Counted from the stretch's first letter, positions 22,850 through 32,058 are shown. The stretch: DNA of 32,058 nucleotides from Microaerobacter geothermalis (GCF_021608135.1 NZ_JAKIHL010000039.1:1-32058); one strand, 5' to 3'. Translations and numbers: made by a program. The notes: generated by a model not told the origin, from the letters alone.

Positions 22850-23311
22850 ATGGCATTAAGAATGATTGTAAAACACCCGGATCCGCTTCTACGGCAAAAG
22901 GCGAAAGAGGTTTCGAAATTAAACGATAATCTCCACAAGTTATTGGATGATATGGCCGAGACCATGTATCATGCCGAAGGGGTTGGCTTGGCTGCTCCCC
23001 AGATAGGAATTTTAAAACGGGTGATTGTTGTAGATGTGGGAGAAGGGATTATTGAATTAATCAATCCCGAGATTATTGAACAGGATGGCGAGCAAATCGG
23101 TCCGGAAGGATGTTTAAGTATTCCAGGTATATTAGGTGAAGTCAGGAGAGCGAAAAAATGCAAGGTAAAAGGACTGAATCGACATGGAGAAGAGGTTGTC
23201 CTCGAAGGTGAAGATCTATTGGCACGGGCATTTCAGCATGAAATTGATCATTTAAACGGTGTGCTGTTCATTGACTTGGCTGAAAAAATATATGATAAAA
23301 CAACGGAGTAG
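22850..23311 (+). CDS. def: Peptide deformylase
   Basis: 153 residues, type 1 length. It removes the formyl group from N-terminal methionine of new proteins. The three family motifs are present: GVGLAAPQ (44-51), EGCLSIPG with metal ligand C88, and HEIDHLNG with H130, E131 (catalytic) and H134. AAGGAGG precedes the ATG. It is paired with fmt, which adds the same formyl group to initiator tRNA. Confidence 0.97.
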   Translation: MALRMIVKHPDPLLRQKAKEVSKLNDNLHKLLDDMAETMYHAEGVGLAAPQIGILKRVIVVDVGEGIIELINPEIIEQDGEQIGPEGCLSIPGILGEVRRAKKCKVKGLNRHGEEVVLEGEDLLARAFQHEIDHLNGVLFIDLAEKIYDKTTE

Positions 23312-23382
23312 CCGGCAGTGTAAAACAGCAATTGGTAACGAAATCGCCTTTTACAATATGTGATTTGAAGGAGGAAGCCGTA

Positions 23383-24318
23383 TTGCGTATTGTTTTTATG
23401 GGTACCCCCGACTTTGCGGTACCTTGCCTGGAAAGATTAGTCAAGGATTTTGAGGTTGTTGCAGTGGTTACACAACCGGACAGACCAAAGGGGAGAAAAA
23501 GGGAACTTACTCCCTCACCGGTAAAAGTAACGGCTATCAAACACAAAATCCCTGTTTTTCAACCTGAAAAACTAAGGGATTCCACAGAACTGGAACAGGT
23601 GATTCAGCTTAACCCGGATTTGATCGTAACGGCAGCTTATGGTCAAATTCTTCCTAAAAAGTTGTTAGACACCCCTCCCTACGGATGTATTAATGTTCAT
23701 GCTTCCCTCCTCCCTAAATACCGAGGAGGAGCTCCAATACATAGAGCCATTATAAATGGAGAAAAAGAAACAGGTGTCACGATCATGTATATGGCTGAAA
23801 AGCTGGATGCTGGTGACATGTTGTCCAGAGTAGTGGTTCCCATTGAAGAAACGGATACGGTAGGTTCTCTTCATAATAAGTTAAGTGAAGTTGGGGCTCG
23901 TTTGTTGATGGATACCATCCCCAAATTGATCAAGGGAGAAGTAATCCCGGTGCCCCAGGATCATTCCCTTGCCACCTTTGCCCCTAATATAAAAAGAGAA
24001 GATGAATGGATTGATTGGGATGTCCCGGTACAAGCCATATTCAATCAAGTAAGGGGTCTCAATCCCTGGCCCGTTGCCTACACTACCTTACAAGGGGAAA
24101 TTATCAAGATTTGGTGGGGAGAGGCCATTCAATCCTCATTGAGAGGGGAGCCGGGGGAAATCATCATGATTTCGGAAGAGGGAATGGATGTGGCCACCAA
24201 GGATGGACAATTTCGAGTTTTACAGCTTCAGCCTGCTGGTAAGCGGAAAATGTCCATCGAAGAATATGTAAGGGGAGCAGGATCTGCCATTGTGAAAGGT
24301 ATGAAGCTTGGCACTTGA
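23383..24318 (+). CDS. fmt: Methionyl-tRNA formyltransferase
   Basis: 311 residues. It formylates Met-tRNAfMet using 10-formyltetrahydrofolate. The N-terminal Rossmann-like domain has [12 protein letters not shown], catalytic N104 and H106 ([17 protein letters not shown]), and D142 in EKLDAGD. The C-terminal tRNA-binding domain runs from about 205. The TTG at 23383 is chosen because AAGGAGG (23368-23374) stands 8 nt upstream and the product then has the normal N-terminus; the longer frame from 23332 adds 17 unrelated residues. Its last codons lie in an inverted repeat (24314-24366). Confidence 0.96.
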   Translation: MRIVFMGTPDFAVPCLERLVKDFEVVAVVTQPDRPKGRKRELTPSPVKVTAIKHKIPVFQPEKLRDSTELEQVIQLNPDLIVTAAYGQILPKKLLDTPPYGCINVHASLLPKYRGGAPIHRAIINGEKETGVTIMYMAEKLDAGDMLSRVVVPIEETDTVGSLHNKLSEVGARLLMDTIPKLIKGEVIPVPQDHSLATFAPNIKREDEWIDWDVPVQAIFNQVRGLNPWPVAYTTLQGEIIKIWWGEAIQSSLRGEPGEIIMISEEGMDVATKDGQFRVLQLQPAGKRKMSIEEYVRGAGSAIVKGMKLGT

Positions 24319-24366
24319 TCTTCGGTGTATTGCTAAGACTCCCGCTTCAATAAGCGGGAGATCAAG
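24314..24366 (+). terminator. Two-tier inverted repeat at the end of fmt
   Basis: Inner stem CTCCCGCTT (24339-24347) with AAGCGGGAG (24352-24360), 9 bp perfect with a CAAT loop. Outer arms CTTGATCT (24314-24321) and AGATCAAG (24359-24366), which overlap the last fmt codons and its stop. No T run follows, so it may be an mRNA-protecting or attenuating structure, or part of a mobile element. Confidence 0.4.
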
Positions 24367-24382
24367 CACTACATTCTCGAAA

Positions 24383-24441
24383 TAAGTGCGACTAAAGTTC
24401 AGGTGGAGTTATAAACTCCATCTGAACTAAGTCTTCTTTAT
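24383..24441 (+). repeat. R2 hairpin repeat between fmt and rsmB
   Basis: AGTTCAGGTGGAGTT (24396-24410) pairs with AACTCCATCTGAACT (24414-24428) with one G-T pair, extended outward by GACT/AAGTC. A second copy is at 31553-31610. It fills most of the gap between the two operon halves and is followed by the rsmB ribosome site. Confidence 0.65.
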
Positions 24442-24453
24442 AGGAGGATAACC

Positions 24454-25797
24454 ATGGCATCAGCTAGGCAGGCAGCCTTGGAAGTATTAAACCGTGTTTT
24501 TGAACACGACTCATACAGCAATATAGAGCTAAATCATGTATTAAAAAGAGCATCCCTTTCCCCGCCGGATAAAAGGCTGACCACGGAGTTGGTTTATGGA
24601 ACCATTCAGCGGTTAAATACTTTAGACTGGCATATCCAAAAATTTGTCAACCGGCCCCTGAAAAAATTAGATTCTTGGGTTTTGCAATTGCTTAGAATGA
24701 GCTTTTACCAAATTATTTTTTTGGAAAGGATCCCTAACCATGCGGTTGTTCATGAAGCTGTGGAGCTGGCCAAGGAAAAGGGGAATAAAGGGATTGCCAG
24801 TTTTTTTAACGGTGTTTTGCGGACCGTTACCAGACACAAGGAAAAACTGATCCTCGACGGCATAGAGGATGAAGTGAAATGGATTTCCTTAAAGGTTTCT
24901 CATCCGGAATGGCTGGTACGGAAATGGATCAAACGATTCGGCCGAGAAGAAACCATAAAAATGTGTGAAATCAACAACAATCCTCCTCCCATTATCCTTA
25001 GGGTAAACACCCTAAAAACCACAAGGGAGGAACTCATCGATCTGTTAAATGGTGAAGGGATTAGGGCGGTGCCTTCACAGCTTTCCAGAGATGGCGTTAG
25101 GATTCTCAGTCACTTGTCACCCGGTGAACTGGACATTTTTCGCAAGGGGTGGGCAACAATCCAAGATGAAAGCTCCATGCTGGTGGCAGATGCGGTAAAC
25201 CCTCGACCTGGTGATCAGGTCCTGGATGCCTGTTCCGCTCCTGGGGGCAAAGCCACCCATTTGGCCCAAAGAATGGGGGATAAAGGTGAGATTCTGGCTG
25301 TAGATATTCATCCTCATAAAGAATCTTTAATTCGAGAAAATGGAGACCGGCTGGGAATCCACATCATTCATACAATGGTTGCCGACAGTACCCGATTGGG
25401 AGAATTAATGCCCCATGATCACTATGACAGGGTTCTATTGGATGCCCCTTGCTCTGGCCTTGGTGTTTTACGAAGAAAGCCGGAAATTAAATGGAAAAAA
25501 ACCGCTAAAGATACGGAAGAGTTAATCCATATTCAGAGAAATCTGTTAAAAGCCATTGCTCCCCTGGTTAAAAAGGGAGAAACCTTAGTTTACAGCACAT
25601 GCACAATTGACAAGAATGAGAACGAAGAGCAAATCGCCTGGTTTTTAGAAGAACATCCCGATTATGAAAGGGATGAAACCCTTATTCATGATTTGCCTAA
25701 ACCCGTTTCACCCTATGTAAAAGGCGGTTGTGTACAAATACTGCCCCATTATTTTGGAAGTGACGGATTCTTTATCTCAAGAGTTGTAAAACGATAA
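24454..25797 (+). CDS. rsmB: 16S rRNA (cytosine-967-C5)-methyltransferase
   Basis: 447 residues. It methylates C967 (E. coli numbering) of 16S rRNA with S-adenosylmethionine. A NusB-like RNA-binding domain is at 1-135, then the NOL1/NOP2/Sun domain with SAM motif [15 protein letters not shown]. Both functional cysteines are seen: C333 in [18 protein letters not shown] and C383 in [15 protein letters not shown], the catalytic one. TAGGAGGA precedes the ATG. It starts the rsmB-rlmN-prpC-prkC-rsgA-rpe run, as yloM does in B. subtilis. Confidence 0.96.
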   Translation: MASARQAALEVLNRVFEHDSYSNIELNHVLKRASLSPPDKRLTTELVYGTIQRLNTLDWHIQKFVNRPLKKLDSWVLQLLRMSFYQIIFLERIPNHAVVHEAVELAKEKGNKGIASFFNGVLRTVTRHKEKLILDGIEDEVKWISLKVSHPEWLVRKWIKRFGREETIKMCEINNNPPPIILRVNTLKTTREELIDLLNGEGIRAVPSQLSRDGVRILSHLSPGELDIFRKGWATIQDESSMLVADAVNPRPGDQVLDACSAPGGKATHLAQRMGDKGEILAVDIHPHKESLIRENGDRLGIHIIHTMVADSTRLGELMPHDHYDRVLLDAPCSGLGVLRRKPEIKWKKTAKDTEELIHIQRNLLKAIAPLVKKGETLVYSTCTIDKNENEEQIAWFLEEHPDYERDETLIHDLPKPVSPYVKGGCVQILPHYFGSDGFFISRVVKR

Positions 25798-25822
25798 ACA
25801 TGTTCAGGAAGTGATGATTAGG

Positions 25823-26869
25823 ATGAAGCCGTTAATCTATGACCTCACCTTTGAGGAACTTCAACATTGGCTGGTGGAAAGGGGGTATCCGTCTTTTCGG
25901 TCAACTCAAATATTTGAGTGGTTATACGCAAATCGTGTACGAGCCTTTGAAGAAATGACCAATATTCCAAGGGAACTAAGGGAATTGTTAAATGTTCACT
26001 TTTCTTTAAATGCCTTAAAGGAAAATATCACACAGGTATCAAGGGATGGAACTATTAAATTTCTTTTTGATTTGCGTGACAGCCAATCCATTGAAACGGT
26101 GATTATGCGTCATGAATATGGAAACAGTGTTTGTGTCACCACACAGGTGGGATGCCGAATTGGATGTACCTTCTGTGCTTCTACCTTGGGGGGATTATCA
26201 AGAAATTTAACTGCTGGGGAAATTGTGGCTCAGGTCCTGGAAGCACAAAGGATTTTAGACAGCGAAGGCCAGAGGGTCAGCCATGTGGTGGTGATGGGGA
26301 TTGGGGAACCCTTTGAAAATTTTGATGAGTTGCTAAAATTTATTTCTATCATTAATCACTCCAAGGGATTAAATATTGGACAGCGGCATATTACCGTTTC
26401 TACAAGCGGAATTGTACCTAAAATTTATGAATATGCCAATCGCAAACTGCAAGTGACCCTCGCCATTTCCCTTCATGCTCCCAACACGGAAATAAGGTCC
26501 AAATTAATGCCCATCAACAGACGCTATCCCCTGGACCAACTGATGGAAGCCTGTCGATACTATATTGAGACTACAGGAAGACGAATTTCATTTGAATATG
26601 GTTTGTTTGGAGGGGTAAACGATCAGCCTGAACATGCCGAAGAACTGGCAAAATTACTGGATGGAATTCTTTGTCATGTGAATCTCATTCCGGTGAATGA
26701 TGTACCGGAAAGAAATTATGTTCGCACTCCTAGAGAAGAGATTTTTCAGTTCAAAAGAATATTAGAGAGATATGGGATTAATGTGACCATACGCCGTGAG
26801 CATGGAAGCGACATCGCAGCAGCATGTGGACAATTAAGGGCTCAACGCCGATCGGGAGATAAGAGGTGA
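25823..26869 (+). CDS. rlmN: 23S rRNA (adenine-2503-C2)-methyltransferase
   Basis: 348 residues. A radical-SAM enzyme that methylates A2503 in 23S rRNA, and in some bacteria A37 of tRNA. The cluster motif is C111, C115, C118 ([12 protein letters not shown]), the SAM-contact GEP lies in [12 protein letters not shown], and the methyl-carrying Cys is C335 near the end ([11 protein letters not shown]). The ATG at 25823 is chosen because AGGAAGTGAT (25806-25815) closely matches the ribosome consensus and has proper spacing; GTG 25811 and ATG 25814 lie within it. The stop overlaps the prpC start (GTGA). Confidence 0.96.
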   Translation: MKPLIYDLTFEELQHWLVERGYPSFRSTQIFEWLYANRVRAFEEMTNIPRELRELLNVHFSLNALKENITQVSRDGTIKFLFDLRDSQSIETVIMRHEYGNSVCVTTQVGCRIGCTFCASTLGGLSRNLTAGEIVAQVLEAQRILDSEGQRVSHVVVMGIGEPFENFDELLKFISIINHSKGLNIGQRHITVSTSGIVPKIYEYANRKLQVTLAISLHAPNTEIRSKLMPINRRYPLDQLMEACRYYIETTGRRISFEYGLFGGVNDQPEHAEELAKLLDGILCHVNLIPVNDVPERNYVRTPREEIFQFKRILERYGINVTIRREHGSDIAAACGQLRAQRRSGDKR

Positions 26870-27621
26870 CGGTAGTGGAGATTGCGATGAAATCAGATAT
26901 TGGGTGCGTTCGTCAGGTGAATGAGGATTATGGCACCCATTTTACCATCTTGGACAAATACACCGGAGTCATTTTAGCAGATGGCATGGGCGGGCATCTG
27001 GCAGGAGATGTTGCCAGCAAAATGGCCGTAGAGGTGATCTGTCATGAGATTCAATCTTTGTTAGAAGAAGAAATAACTGTCGATGAAATTCGGATAAATA
27101 CGGAACATGCCATCAAAAAAGCCAACGACAAAATATTGGATTATGCAAGCAGGCATCAGGAATGTGCAGGAATGGGAACGACGGTAGTGGTTGGAATTCT
27201 CAGAAAAGGATGGGGATTAATTGCGTATATCGGGGATAGTAGAGCCTACCAGTTCACCTTGGGACATTTAAAAAGATTAACCGATGATCATTCATTGGTT
27301 AATGAATTGGTAAAGAGCGGACAAATTACGGCAAAAGAAGCAGATGACCATCCGCAGAGGAATGTTCTTCTTCGGGCCCTTGGAACGGATAAACATGTGA
27401 CCATTGACTTTGTTCCTGTCTCCTTTCAGGAAAGAGATATTTTTCTGATATGCAGTGACGGGTTAACGAAAATGGTCCCGGATAAGGAGATAGAGAAAAT
27501 TTTAAATCAGAGAATTTCATTACAGGAAATGGCGGATCAATTAGTGGAAAGAGCCAAAGAAGCAGGCGGAGATGATAATATTACCGTAATTTTGCTAAGG
27601 GAAAGTCAACCCAATGGATAA
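26866..27621 (+). CDS. prpC: PP2C-type serine/threonine phosphatase PrpC
   Basis: 251 residues. It removes phosphate from Ser/Thr proteins and reverses the PASTA kinase. All PP2C motifs are present: RQVNEDY near the N-terminus, [15 protein letters not shown] (metal-binding D39), [17 protein letters not shown] and [10 protein letters not shown]. The start could be GTG 26866 (overlapping the rlmN stop) or GTG 26875, for which AGAGGTGA is better placed; only three residues differ. It is followed by prkC after 19 bp, the usual kinase/phosphatase pair. Confidence 0.95.
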   Translation: MTVVEIAMKSDIGCVRQVNEDYGTHFTILDKYTGVILADGMGGHLAGDVASKMAVEVICHEIQSLLEEEITVDEIRINTEHAIKKANDKILDYASRHQECAGMGTTVVVGILRKGWGLIAYIGDSRAYQFTLGHLKRLTDDHSLVNELVKSGQITAKEADDHPQRNVLLRALGTDKHVTIDFVPVSFQERDIFLICSDGLTKMVPDKEIEKILNQRISLQEMADQLVERAKEAGGDDNITVILLRESQPNG

Positions 27622-27640
27622 TAAAAGGAGGTGAGCCAGT

Positions 27641-29590
27641 ATGATCGGGAAAAAATTGGGCGGAAGATATGAAATTCTCTCCAAAGTTGGAGGGGGAGGA
27701 ATGGCCATTGTATATAAGGCCAAGGACCTTTTTCTCGATAGAATTGTTGCTGTCAAAATATTACGGGCCCAATTTGTAAACGATGAGGATTTTATTCGTC
27801 GTTTTCGTAGGGAGGCTCAGGCAGCGGCCAGTTTGTCCCATCCGAATGTGGTCAACATTTATGATGTAGGTGAAGATGAAGAGATTCATTATATTGTCAT
27901 GGAATACATAGAAGGTTTTACATTGAAACAATTGATACAAGAAAAAGCTCCATTGCCGGTGGAAGAAGCCATTTACATTGCTTCGCAAATATGTGAGGCT
28001 CTGGATCATGCTCATCAAAACCATATTATCCATCGAGACATTAAACCTCATAATATTTTGATTGGCAGGCGGGGGCGAGTGAAAGTAACCGATTTTGGCA
28101 TTGCCAGGGCGGTTACCTCTGCTACCATTACCCACACCGGTTCAGTTCTCGGCTCCGTACATTATTTTTCACCGGAACAGGCCAAGGGAGGGATGACGGG
28201 GGAGAAGTCAGATATCTATTCTCTTGGTATTGTCCTGTATGAAATGCTGACGGGGAATTTGCCTTTTTCTGGGGAATCTCCTATCAGTGTTGCCTTGAAG
28301 CATCTTCAGGATAATTATTTATCACCAAGGGCTATCATCCCCTCTATTCCGCAAAGCGTGGAAAATGTGGTGTTAAAGGCGTTGGCCAAAGATCCCGATT
28401 TGCGTTACCGTTCGGCCAAGGAGATGTGGGAAGATCTGCATACGGTTTTGTCTCCTGAAAGGAAAAATGAGCCAAAAATCACATTTTCCCATAATGAAAT
28501 GGAAGACAATCAGCCTACCCGAATTGTCCCCGCATTATCTGAAGATATGATTCACTCATTATCCGGTCAGAATTCGGATAATGTGGAAGAAAATGACGAA
28601 GAGGATTACGATGATGAGCCAGATGGAAAAAGAATCTGGGTAAAAGTGATTATTTCAATTATTACTGTCATACTACTAATCGGTGGAGGATTGCTTGCTT
28701 TTAACTACTTGTCAGGGATTTTATTTGTCCCTGATGTTCCCGTTCCCAGGGTTGTCAGTATCCCTAAAGATCAGGCCATAAAAAAGATTGAAGAAAAGGG
28801 TCTTTTGGCAAAGGTTGAGGAAAGATCCAGCAATGAGGTGGAAGAGGATTTTGTGATTAGACAGGAACCTGCCCCAGGTTCGCCGGTTAAAGCTAACACC
28901 TATGTTACTATTTATGTGAGCAAGGGTAAAGAAAAAATACCCATGCCTAGTTTGATTGGTTTCCCCCAACAGACCGCTGTGGAGTTGTTGGCTTCATTTA
29001 CCAATGTGGTGGTAGAACAAGAGTTTAGCGATTCCCCTTCAGGAAAAGTGATTAAGCAAGAGCCAAAGGCAGGGGAGCCGGTTGTCCCCAGTGAAGTAAA
29101 GGTAACGATAACCGTCAGCCAAGGGAAGGAAAGCTTTGAAATGCCCAGTTTAATCGGGAAAGATGAGCAAGAAGCCGCGGCGACTCTTCTTAAATATGAT
29201 TTGAAGTTAGGAAACCCCAATTATGGTCCCAGTTATATGGATAAAGGAAAGGTGTACCGGCAATTTCCATTTGAACCTGGAGACCCTGTTTCCCGCGGGG
29301 CTACTATTGATATATGGGTGAGTACCGGACTTCCCGATGATGCCATTGAAGCCATTGAACAGGTGATGGTGTTTCCGGACAGTCCAGAAGGTACTGATGT
29401 CCTCATTTACGTATCCGATGCTAGGGGCAGCAATCAATTGGTATACCAAAGAACGATCAGGGAACCGACTCCTGTGGATGTGAAAGTGATTGTGACTGCT
29501 GAGCTGAACGGTTTGATTCAGGTGTATAAGGATGGAAGCTTAGTTGAAAGAAGACCTGTCCAATATGATAAGGTAGTTGGAGGAGATTAA
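27641..29590 (+). CDS. prkC: PASTA-domain serine/threonine kinase PrkC
   Basis: 649 residues. A Hanks-type kinase that senses cell-wall fragments, and in Bacillus triggers germination and phosphorylates translation and cell-wall proteins. Kinase domain 1-270: glycine loop GGGGMAIVY, K39, HRDIKPHN (D133), DFG (151-153), and an activation loop rich in Thr (ATITHTGS). An acidic cytoplasmic linker (280-330) leads to one membrane helix (about 333-357). Outside are three PASTA repeats (about 363-428, 432-496, 499-563) and a C-terminal beta domain. AAAGGAGGTGA upstream is nearly perfect. It ends at the base before rsgA. Confidence 0.97.
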   Translation: MIGKKLGGRYEILSKVGGGGMAIVYKAKDLFLDRIVAVKILRAQFVNDEDFIRRFRREAQAAASLSHPNVVNIYDVGEDEEIHYIVMEYIEGFTLKQLIQEKAPLPVEEAIYIASQICEALDHAHQNHIIHRDIKPHNILIGRRGRVKVTDFGIARAVTSATITHTGSVLGSVHYFSPEQAKGGMTGEKSDIYSLGIVLYEMLTGNLPFSGESPISVALKHLQDNYLSPRAIIPSIPQSVENVVLKALAKDPDLRYRSAKEMWEDLHTVLSPERKNEPKITFSHNEMEDNQPTRIVPALSEDMIHSLSGQNSDNVEENDEEDYDDEPDGKRIWVKVIISIITVILLIGGGLLAFNYLSGILFVPDVPVPRVVSIPKDQAIKKIEEKGLLAKVEERSSNEVEEDFVIRQEPAPGSPVKANTYVTIYVSKGKEKIPMPSLIGFPQQTAVELLASFTNVVVEQEFSDSPSGKVIKQEPKAGEPVVPSEVKVTITVSQGKESFEMPSLIGKDEQEAAATLLKYDLKLGNPNYGPSYMDKGKVYRQFPFEPGDPVSRGATIDIWVSTGLPDDAIEAIEQVMVFPDSPEGTDVLIYVSDARGSNQLVYQRTIREPTPVDVKVIVTAELNGLIQVYKDGSLVERRPVQYDKVVGGD

Positions 29591-30487
29591 ATGATTGAGG
29601 GCCGGATCATAAAGGCACTTAGCGGTTTCTACTATGTAAAAGCAACCAATCATATTCTTTATCAGTGCCGGGCAAGGGGACTTTTCAAAAAGAAGGGTAT
29701 ATCCCCACTTGTTGGTGATTGGGTTACGATTGAGGAGATTGAAAATGAAGGACATATAACTAATGAAGGATACATTACTCAAATACACTCTAGATATTCG
29801 GAACTGATAAGACCTCCCATTGCCAACATTGATCTTGCTGTTGTCGTTTTTTCCCTTGCTGACCCCAAACCTTCCCTTACCCTTTTGGATAAGTTTTTGG
29901 CTCACATCGAATACGCACATGTAAATGCTATGATTGTTCTTACCAAGTTGGATCTGGTTGAAATGGACCGTACCATAACCGATCCGTTTAAATCATACCA
30001 AAAAATGGGATATCCTGTCGTTTATACCAGTGTGAAATCTGGAGAAGGTCTTTCTGTATTGTCAGATTATCTTACCGGTCATATTTCGGTATTATGCGGC
30101 CAATCGGGAGTGGGAAAGTCATCCATCTTAAATGCCCTGATTCCCGATTTAAATCTTGATACCTCCAGTGTCAGTATGAAGCTCGGAAGAGGAAAACACA
30201 CAACCCGACACGTTGAACTGATCCCACTGCCGCAAGATGGATTTGTTGCCGATGCTCCCGGTTTTAGTCAGCTGGAATTTGCAGATATGGAAATAGAAGA
30301 TCTAAGCCTTTGTTTTAGAGAAATAAAGACTTATGTTCCCCAGTGCAAGTTCCGGGGATGCCTTCACCGCAAGGAACCGAATTGTGCGGTGAAGCGGGCC
30401 GTAGAAAAAGGAGATATTCTGGAATCACGGTATGAAAATTATTTACAGTTTATAGAAGAAATCAAGGAAAAAAGACGGAGGTATTAA
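29591..30487 (+). CDS. rsgA: Ribosome small-subunit biogenesis GTPase RsgA
   Basis: 298 residues. A circularly permuted GTPase that tests and matures the 30S subunit. An OB fold is at 1-75, then the G motifs in permuted order: G4 TKLD (118-121), G1 GQSGVGKSS (170-178), G3 DAPG (221-224). The C-terminal zinc site is C252, C257, H259, C265. In Bacillus (cpgA/yloQ) it is a substrate of PrkC, so its place after prkC fits. GGAGGAGAT, inside the end of prkC, drives its ATG. Confidence 0.97.
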   Translation: MIEGRIIKALSGFYYVKATNHILYQCRARGLFKKKGISPLVGDWVTIEEIENEGHITNEGYITQIHSRYSELIRPPIANIDLAVVVFSLADPKPSLTLLDKFLAHIEYAHVNAMIVLTKLDLVEMDRTITDPFKSYQKMGYPVVYTSVKSGEGLSVLSDYLTGHISVLCGQSGVGKSSILNALIPDLNLDTSSVSMKLGRGKHTTRHVELIPLPQDGFVADAPGFSQLEFADMEIEDLSLCFREIKTYVPQCKFRGCLHRKEPNCAVKRAVEKGDILESRYENYLQFIEEIKEKRRRY

Positions 30488-30488
30488 C

Positions 30489-31142
30489 ATGATAAAAATT
30501 GCTCCATCCATTTTATCCGCCGACTTCGCCCGACTGAAGAATGAAATAGTAGACGTGGTTCGGGGTGGAGCGGACTGGATCCATGTGGATGTGATGGATG
30601 GCCATTTTGTTCCTAATATCACGATAGGACCCCTAGTCGTTGAAGCCATCCGTCCTCATACCCATCTACCCCTCGATGTTCATTTAATGATCGAGGAACC
30701 TGACCGCTATATCCCTTCTTTTGCAAGATCAGGAGCCGATATCATTACGGTTCATCAGGAAGCTTGCCCACATTTGCATCGAACGGTTCACCTGATCAGG
30801 GAACAAGGAAAAAAAGCCGGCGTATCCTTAAATCCGGCTACTCCATTATCCGCTATTGTCCATATCCTTGAAGACGTAGATATGGTTTTGCTGATGACGG
30901 TTAACCCGGGATTTGGAGGGCAAAAGTTTATCCATTCAGTACTTGGCAAAATAAGGGATTTAAAAATGTTGCTAGAAGAGAAAGGATTAAATCATATTGA
31001 TATTGAAGTGGATGGTGGGATCAATGAAAAAACGGCCTCCCTTGTGGTTGAGGCCGGGGCCAATGTTTTAGTTGCCGGTTCTGCTATTTTTAACTCTGAT
31101 AATAGATGCAAAGCGATTCAAGGGATTCGAGATGCTCTTTAA
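30489..31142 (+). CDS. rpe: Ribulose-phosphate 3-epimerase
   Basis: 217 residues. It interconverts ribulose 5-phosphate and xylulose 5-phosphate in the pentose phosphate pathway. The TIM-barrel signature is [13 protein letters not shown]; the metal and catalytic residues are H32 and D34 ([12 protein letters not shown]), H65 (DVHLMI), and D175 in EVDGGIN. The phosphate loop is [17 protein letters not shown] precedes the ATG by 8 nt, and rsgA ends one base earlier. In B. subtilis the next gene is thiN; here it is absent. Confidence 0.97.
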   Translation: MIKIAPSILSADFARLKNEIVDVVRGGADWIHVDVMDGHFVPNITIGPLVVEAIRPHTHLPLDVHLMIEEPDRYIPSFARSGADIITVHQEACPHLHRTVHLIREQGKKAGVSLNPATPLSAIVHILEDVDMVLLMTVNPGFGGQKFIHSVLGKIRDLKMLLEEKGLNHIDIEVDGGINEKTASLVVEAGANVLVAGSAIFNSDNRCKAIQGIRDAL

Positions 31143-31184
31143 TCGAAGCTAGTCCCACTTCCTCCAAATATGTGGGTGGAGCTA

Positions 31185-31271
31185 TGGAGTCAGTTTGAGG
31201 GTTGATTCCCGTTCTTTAGTCTCTTTGCGAAGTACGAACTAGAAGGCTGTCCCTATAAATTCATTAGTTCC
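31185..31271 (+). repeat. R1 repeat, right-arm copy after rpe
   Basis: These 87 bases align without gaps to 5281-5367 of the large palindrome, about 75 identical by eye; shared blocks include GAGTCAGTTTGAGGG, ATTCCCGTTCTTTAG and GAAGGCTGTCC. The left arm is missing or replaced (31143-31184 has only a small CCCAC/GTGGG hairpin), so the full foldback is lost. The rest of the 269-bp gap before spoVM shows no gene and no clear promoter. Confidence 0.75.
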
Positions 31272-31411
31272 ATCGGGAGTTTTTGCGAACTTAGCCATAG
31301 GATAACCGAAACTTCCTTATTTTGAATAAAAGTTTTTTGGAACATTTGCCAAGTCTGCGAATATACTTTAATAACAGTTTTGGGCCTAAGTTTAGTAAGG
31401 AGGGGTCGGAT

Positions 31412-31495
31412 TTGAGGTTCTATACGATAAAGTTACCCAAGTTCTTAGGGGGTTTTGTTCGGATGATTATCGGGGTTTTTTCCAAGCAAAAGTGA
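31412..31495 (+). CDS. spoVM: Stage V sporulation protein SpoVM
   Basis: 27 codons: it begins MRFYTIKLPKFLGGFVRM and ends FSKQK. This closely matches the 26-residue B. subtilis SpoVM. It is an amphipathic helix that binds the convex surface of the forespore membrane and anchors the SpoIVA coat base layer. The TTG start at 31412 has AAGGAGGGG (31398-31405) upstream at good spacing. Conserved features include the Pro in KLPKFLGG that limits membrane insertion depth. It lies between rpe and rpmB as in B. subtilis. Expression should need the mother-cell factor sigma-E, but I see no convincing sigma-E promoter. It shows that the organism forms spores. Confidence 0.93.
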   Translation: MRFYTIKLPKFLGGFVRMIIGVFSKQK

Positions 31496-31500
31496 ATAGT

Positions 31501-31527
31501 AAAAAAAGCACCGCAGGTGCTTTTTTT
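31501..31527. terminator. Bidirectional terminator of spoVM and rpmB
   Basis: AAAAAAAGCACC (31501-31512), loop GCA, GGTGCTTTTTTT (31516-31527): a GC-rich core flanked by A and T runs, so it works in both directions for the two convergent genes. Confidence 0.9.
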
Positions 31528-31552
31528 CATATAAATTCATTTATCCTTGACG

Positions 31553-31610
31553 TAAGTGTGTATAAAGTCGGGTGGAGTTAATAATTCCACCTGAATTAAG
31601 TCCTCGTTAT
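31553..31610 (-). repeat. R2 hairpin repeat next to rpmB
   Basis: GGTGGAGTT (31571-31579) pairs with AATTCCACC (31583-31591), with one G-T pair. It aligns with 24383-24441 across about 58 bases with one gap (shared GGTGGAGTTA, TCCA.CTGAA.TAAGTC). It reaches into the rpmB stop codon region. Confidence 0.6.
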
Positions 31611-31795
31611 ACCCTTGTAACTTTTCCGGATTTAAGAGCTTTTGCACTTACATATACTCGCATTGGTTTACCATCCACTAAAATGCGCACTTTTTGGACG
31701 TTAACACCCCATTTGCGCTTATTTTTACGATTGGAGTGACTCACTTTATTCCCGGAGCGAGCTCTTTTCCCTGTAATATAACAAACACGTGACAT
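31607..31795 (-). CDS. rpmB: 50S ribosomal protein L28
   Basis: 62 residues, the normal size for L28. It starts [21 protein letters not shown] and carries the [13 protein letters not shown] core and the basic C-terminus KSGKVTRV. Of two adjacent ATGs (31798 and 31795), the second matches the family N-terminus and is well spaced from GGAGGTGG. It lacks the CxxC zinc pairs found in some L28 paralogues. It is convergent with spoVM, as in B. subtilis. Confidence 0.97.
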   Translation of the reverse strand: MSRVCYITGKRARSGNKVSHSNRKNKRKWGVNVQKVRILVDGKPMRVYVSAKALKSGKVTRV

Positions 31796-31886
31796 CATTT
31801 CCACCTCCCTCACCCGAGAAGAATGCATCGAACGCCTATCCATTCCCTTAGAAAAAAGGAATTAAAATAGGCAAAAATCCTAAATT

Positions 31887-31915
31887 ATATTAACATAGGA
31901 AATATTAAATTGCAA
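31887..31915 (-). promoter_or_regulatory. Likely sigma-A promoter of rpmB
   Basis: On the minus strand TTGCAA (31915-31910), a 17-bp spacer ending in TGT, then TAATAT (31892-31887). The boxes match consensus at 4 of 6 positions with an extended TG. The leader would be about 85 nt. A CAAGAAC/GTTCTTG inverted repeat (31913-31919 with 31927-31933) overlaps the -35 box. Confidence 0.45.
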
Positions 31916-32005
31916 GAACCGTTATTGTTCTTGTTGAACGTCTGTGATATTGTCATATTGTAACGCATCAGTGAAAATGTCACTATGGGACAGGAGAGAA
32001 TAACT

Positions 32006-32058
32006 TTGAGCAAAAAAGAGTTGAAGCGTTACAAAGTCATTGAACAACTGATTCAAGG
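32006..32058 (+). CDS. Transposase N-terminus, cut by the window edge
   Basis: A TTG at 32006 with AGGAG at 31992-31996 opens a frame reading MSKKELKRYKVIEQLIQ and running off the window. This resembles the start of transposases with an N-terminal helix-turn-helix of the ISNCY-like type. The short AGTGA/TCACT inverted repeat just before it (31970-31984) and the AT-rich TGT-repeats at 31948-31962 may be part of the insertion-sequence end. Only 17 codons are visible, so the family is a guess. In B. subtilis yloU would follow rpmB at this place. Confidence 0.45.
   Translation, partial: MSKKELKRYKVIEQLIQ

Noticed and set aside
24339-24360. CRISPR-like short palindromic repeats
   Set aside because: Only two dispersed copies of each hairpin family, no regular spacers and no cas genes.
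31340-31400. Possible sigma-E promoter before spoVM
   Set aside because: AATATACT near 31358 loosely resembles the -10, but the -35 match and spacing are poor, so I did not annotate it.

Overview
The window looks like a chromosome segment of a low-GC, endospore-forming member of the Bacillales. The evidence is a run of core genes in the order known from the Bacillus subtilis yloA-rpmB region (rqcH, Ca2+-ATPase, yicC, remA, gmk, rpoZ, coaBC, priA, def, fmt, rsmB, rlmN, prpC, prkC, rsgA, rpe, spoVM, rpmB), strong AGGAGG-type ribosome sites, frequent TTG starts, and a 27-codon spoVM gene that is specific to spore formers. Genus and species cannot be read from the sequence alone.

Left part (1-11.3 kb) is accessory or variable. 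It opens with the 3' end of a group II intron (domains V and VI) that ends directly against the stop codon of a convergent zinc-ribbon gene. Then come L-lactate dehydrogenase with a near-consensus Rex operator, a small membrane protein, an MFS-like transporter, a solitary Mrr-type restriction endonuclease, a TetR regulator with its own operator, a lipoprotein periplasmic-adaptor-like subunit with an RND efflux pump, an unrecognised 195-residue protein, and S-adenosylmethionine decarboxylase (speH).

Right part (11.3-31.1 kb) is the conserved block. rqcH faces left; everything from the Ca2+-ATPase to rpe faces right. dapF lies between the ATPase and yicC. The genes from yicC to fmt are tightly packed (nucleotide metabolism, RNA polymerase omega, CoA synthesis, replication restart, N-terminal formyl-methionine addition and removal), and rsmB-rlmN-prpC-prkC-rsgA-rpe form a second tight run (rRNA modification, the PASTA kinase/phosphatase pair, ribosome assembly GTPase, pentose phosphate epimerase). 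spoVM and the convergent rpmB share a bidirectional terminator. A truncated transposase gene starts at the right edge.

The gaps between genes carry two dispersed repeat families. One is a large palindromic element near 5.2 kb with partial copies near 13.2, 17.0 and 31.2 kb. The other is a smaller hairpin repeat near 24.4 and 31.6 kb. Two mRNA leaders (zinc-ribbon gene and speH) contain inverted repeats that would hide the ribosome-binding site. I see no complete novel multi-gene system; the most unusual signals are these leaders and the repeat family.
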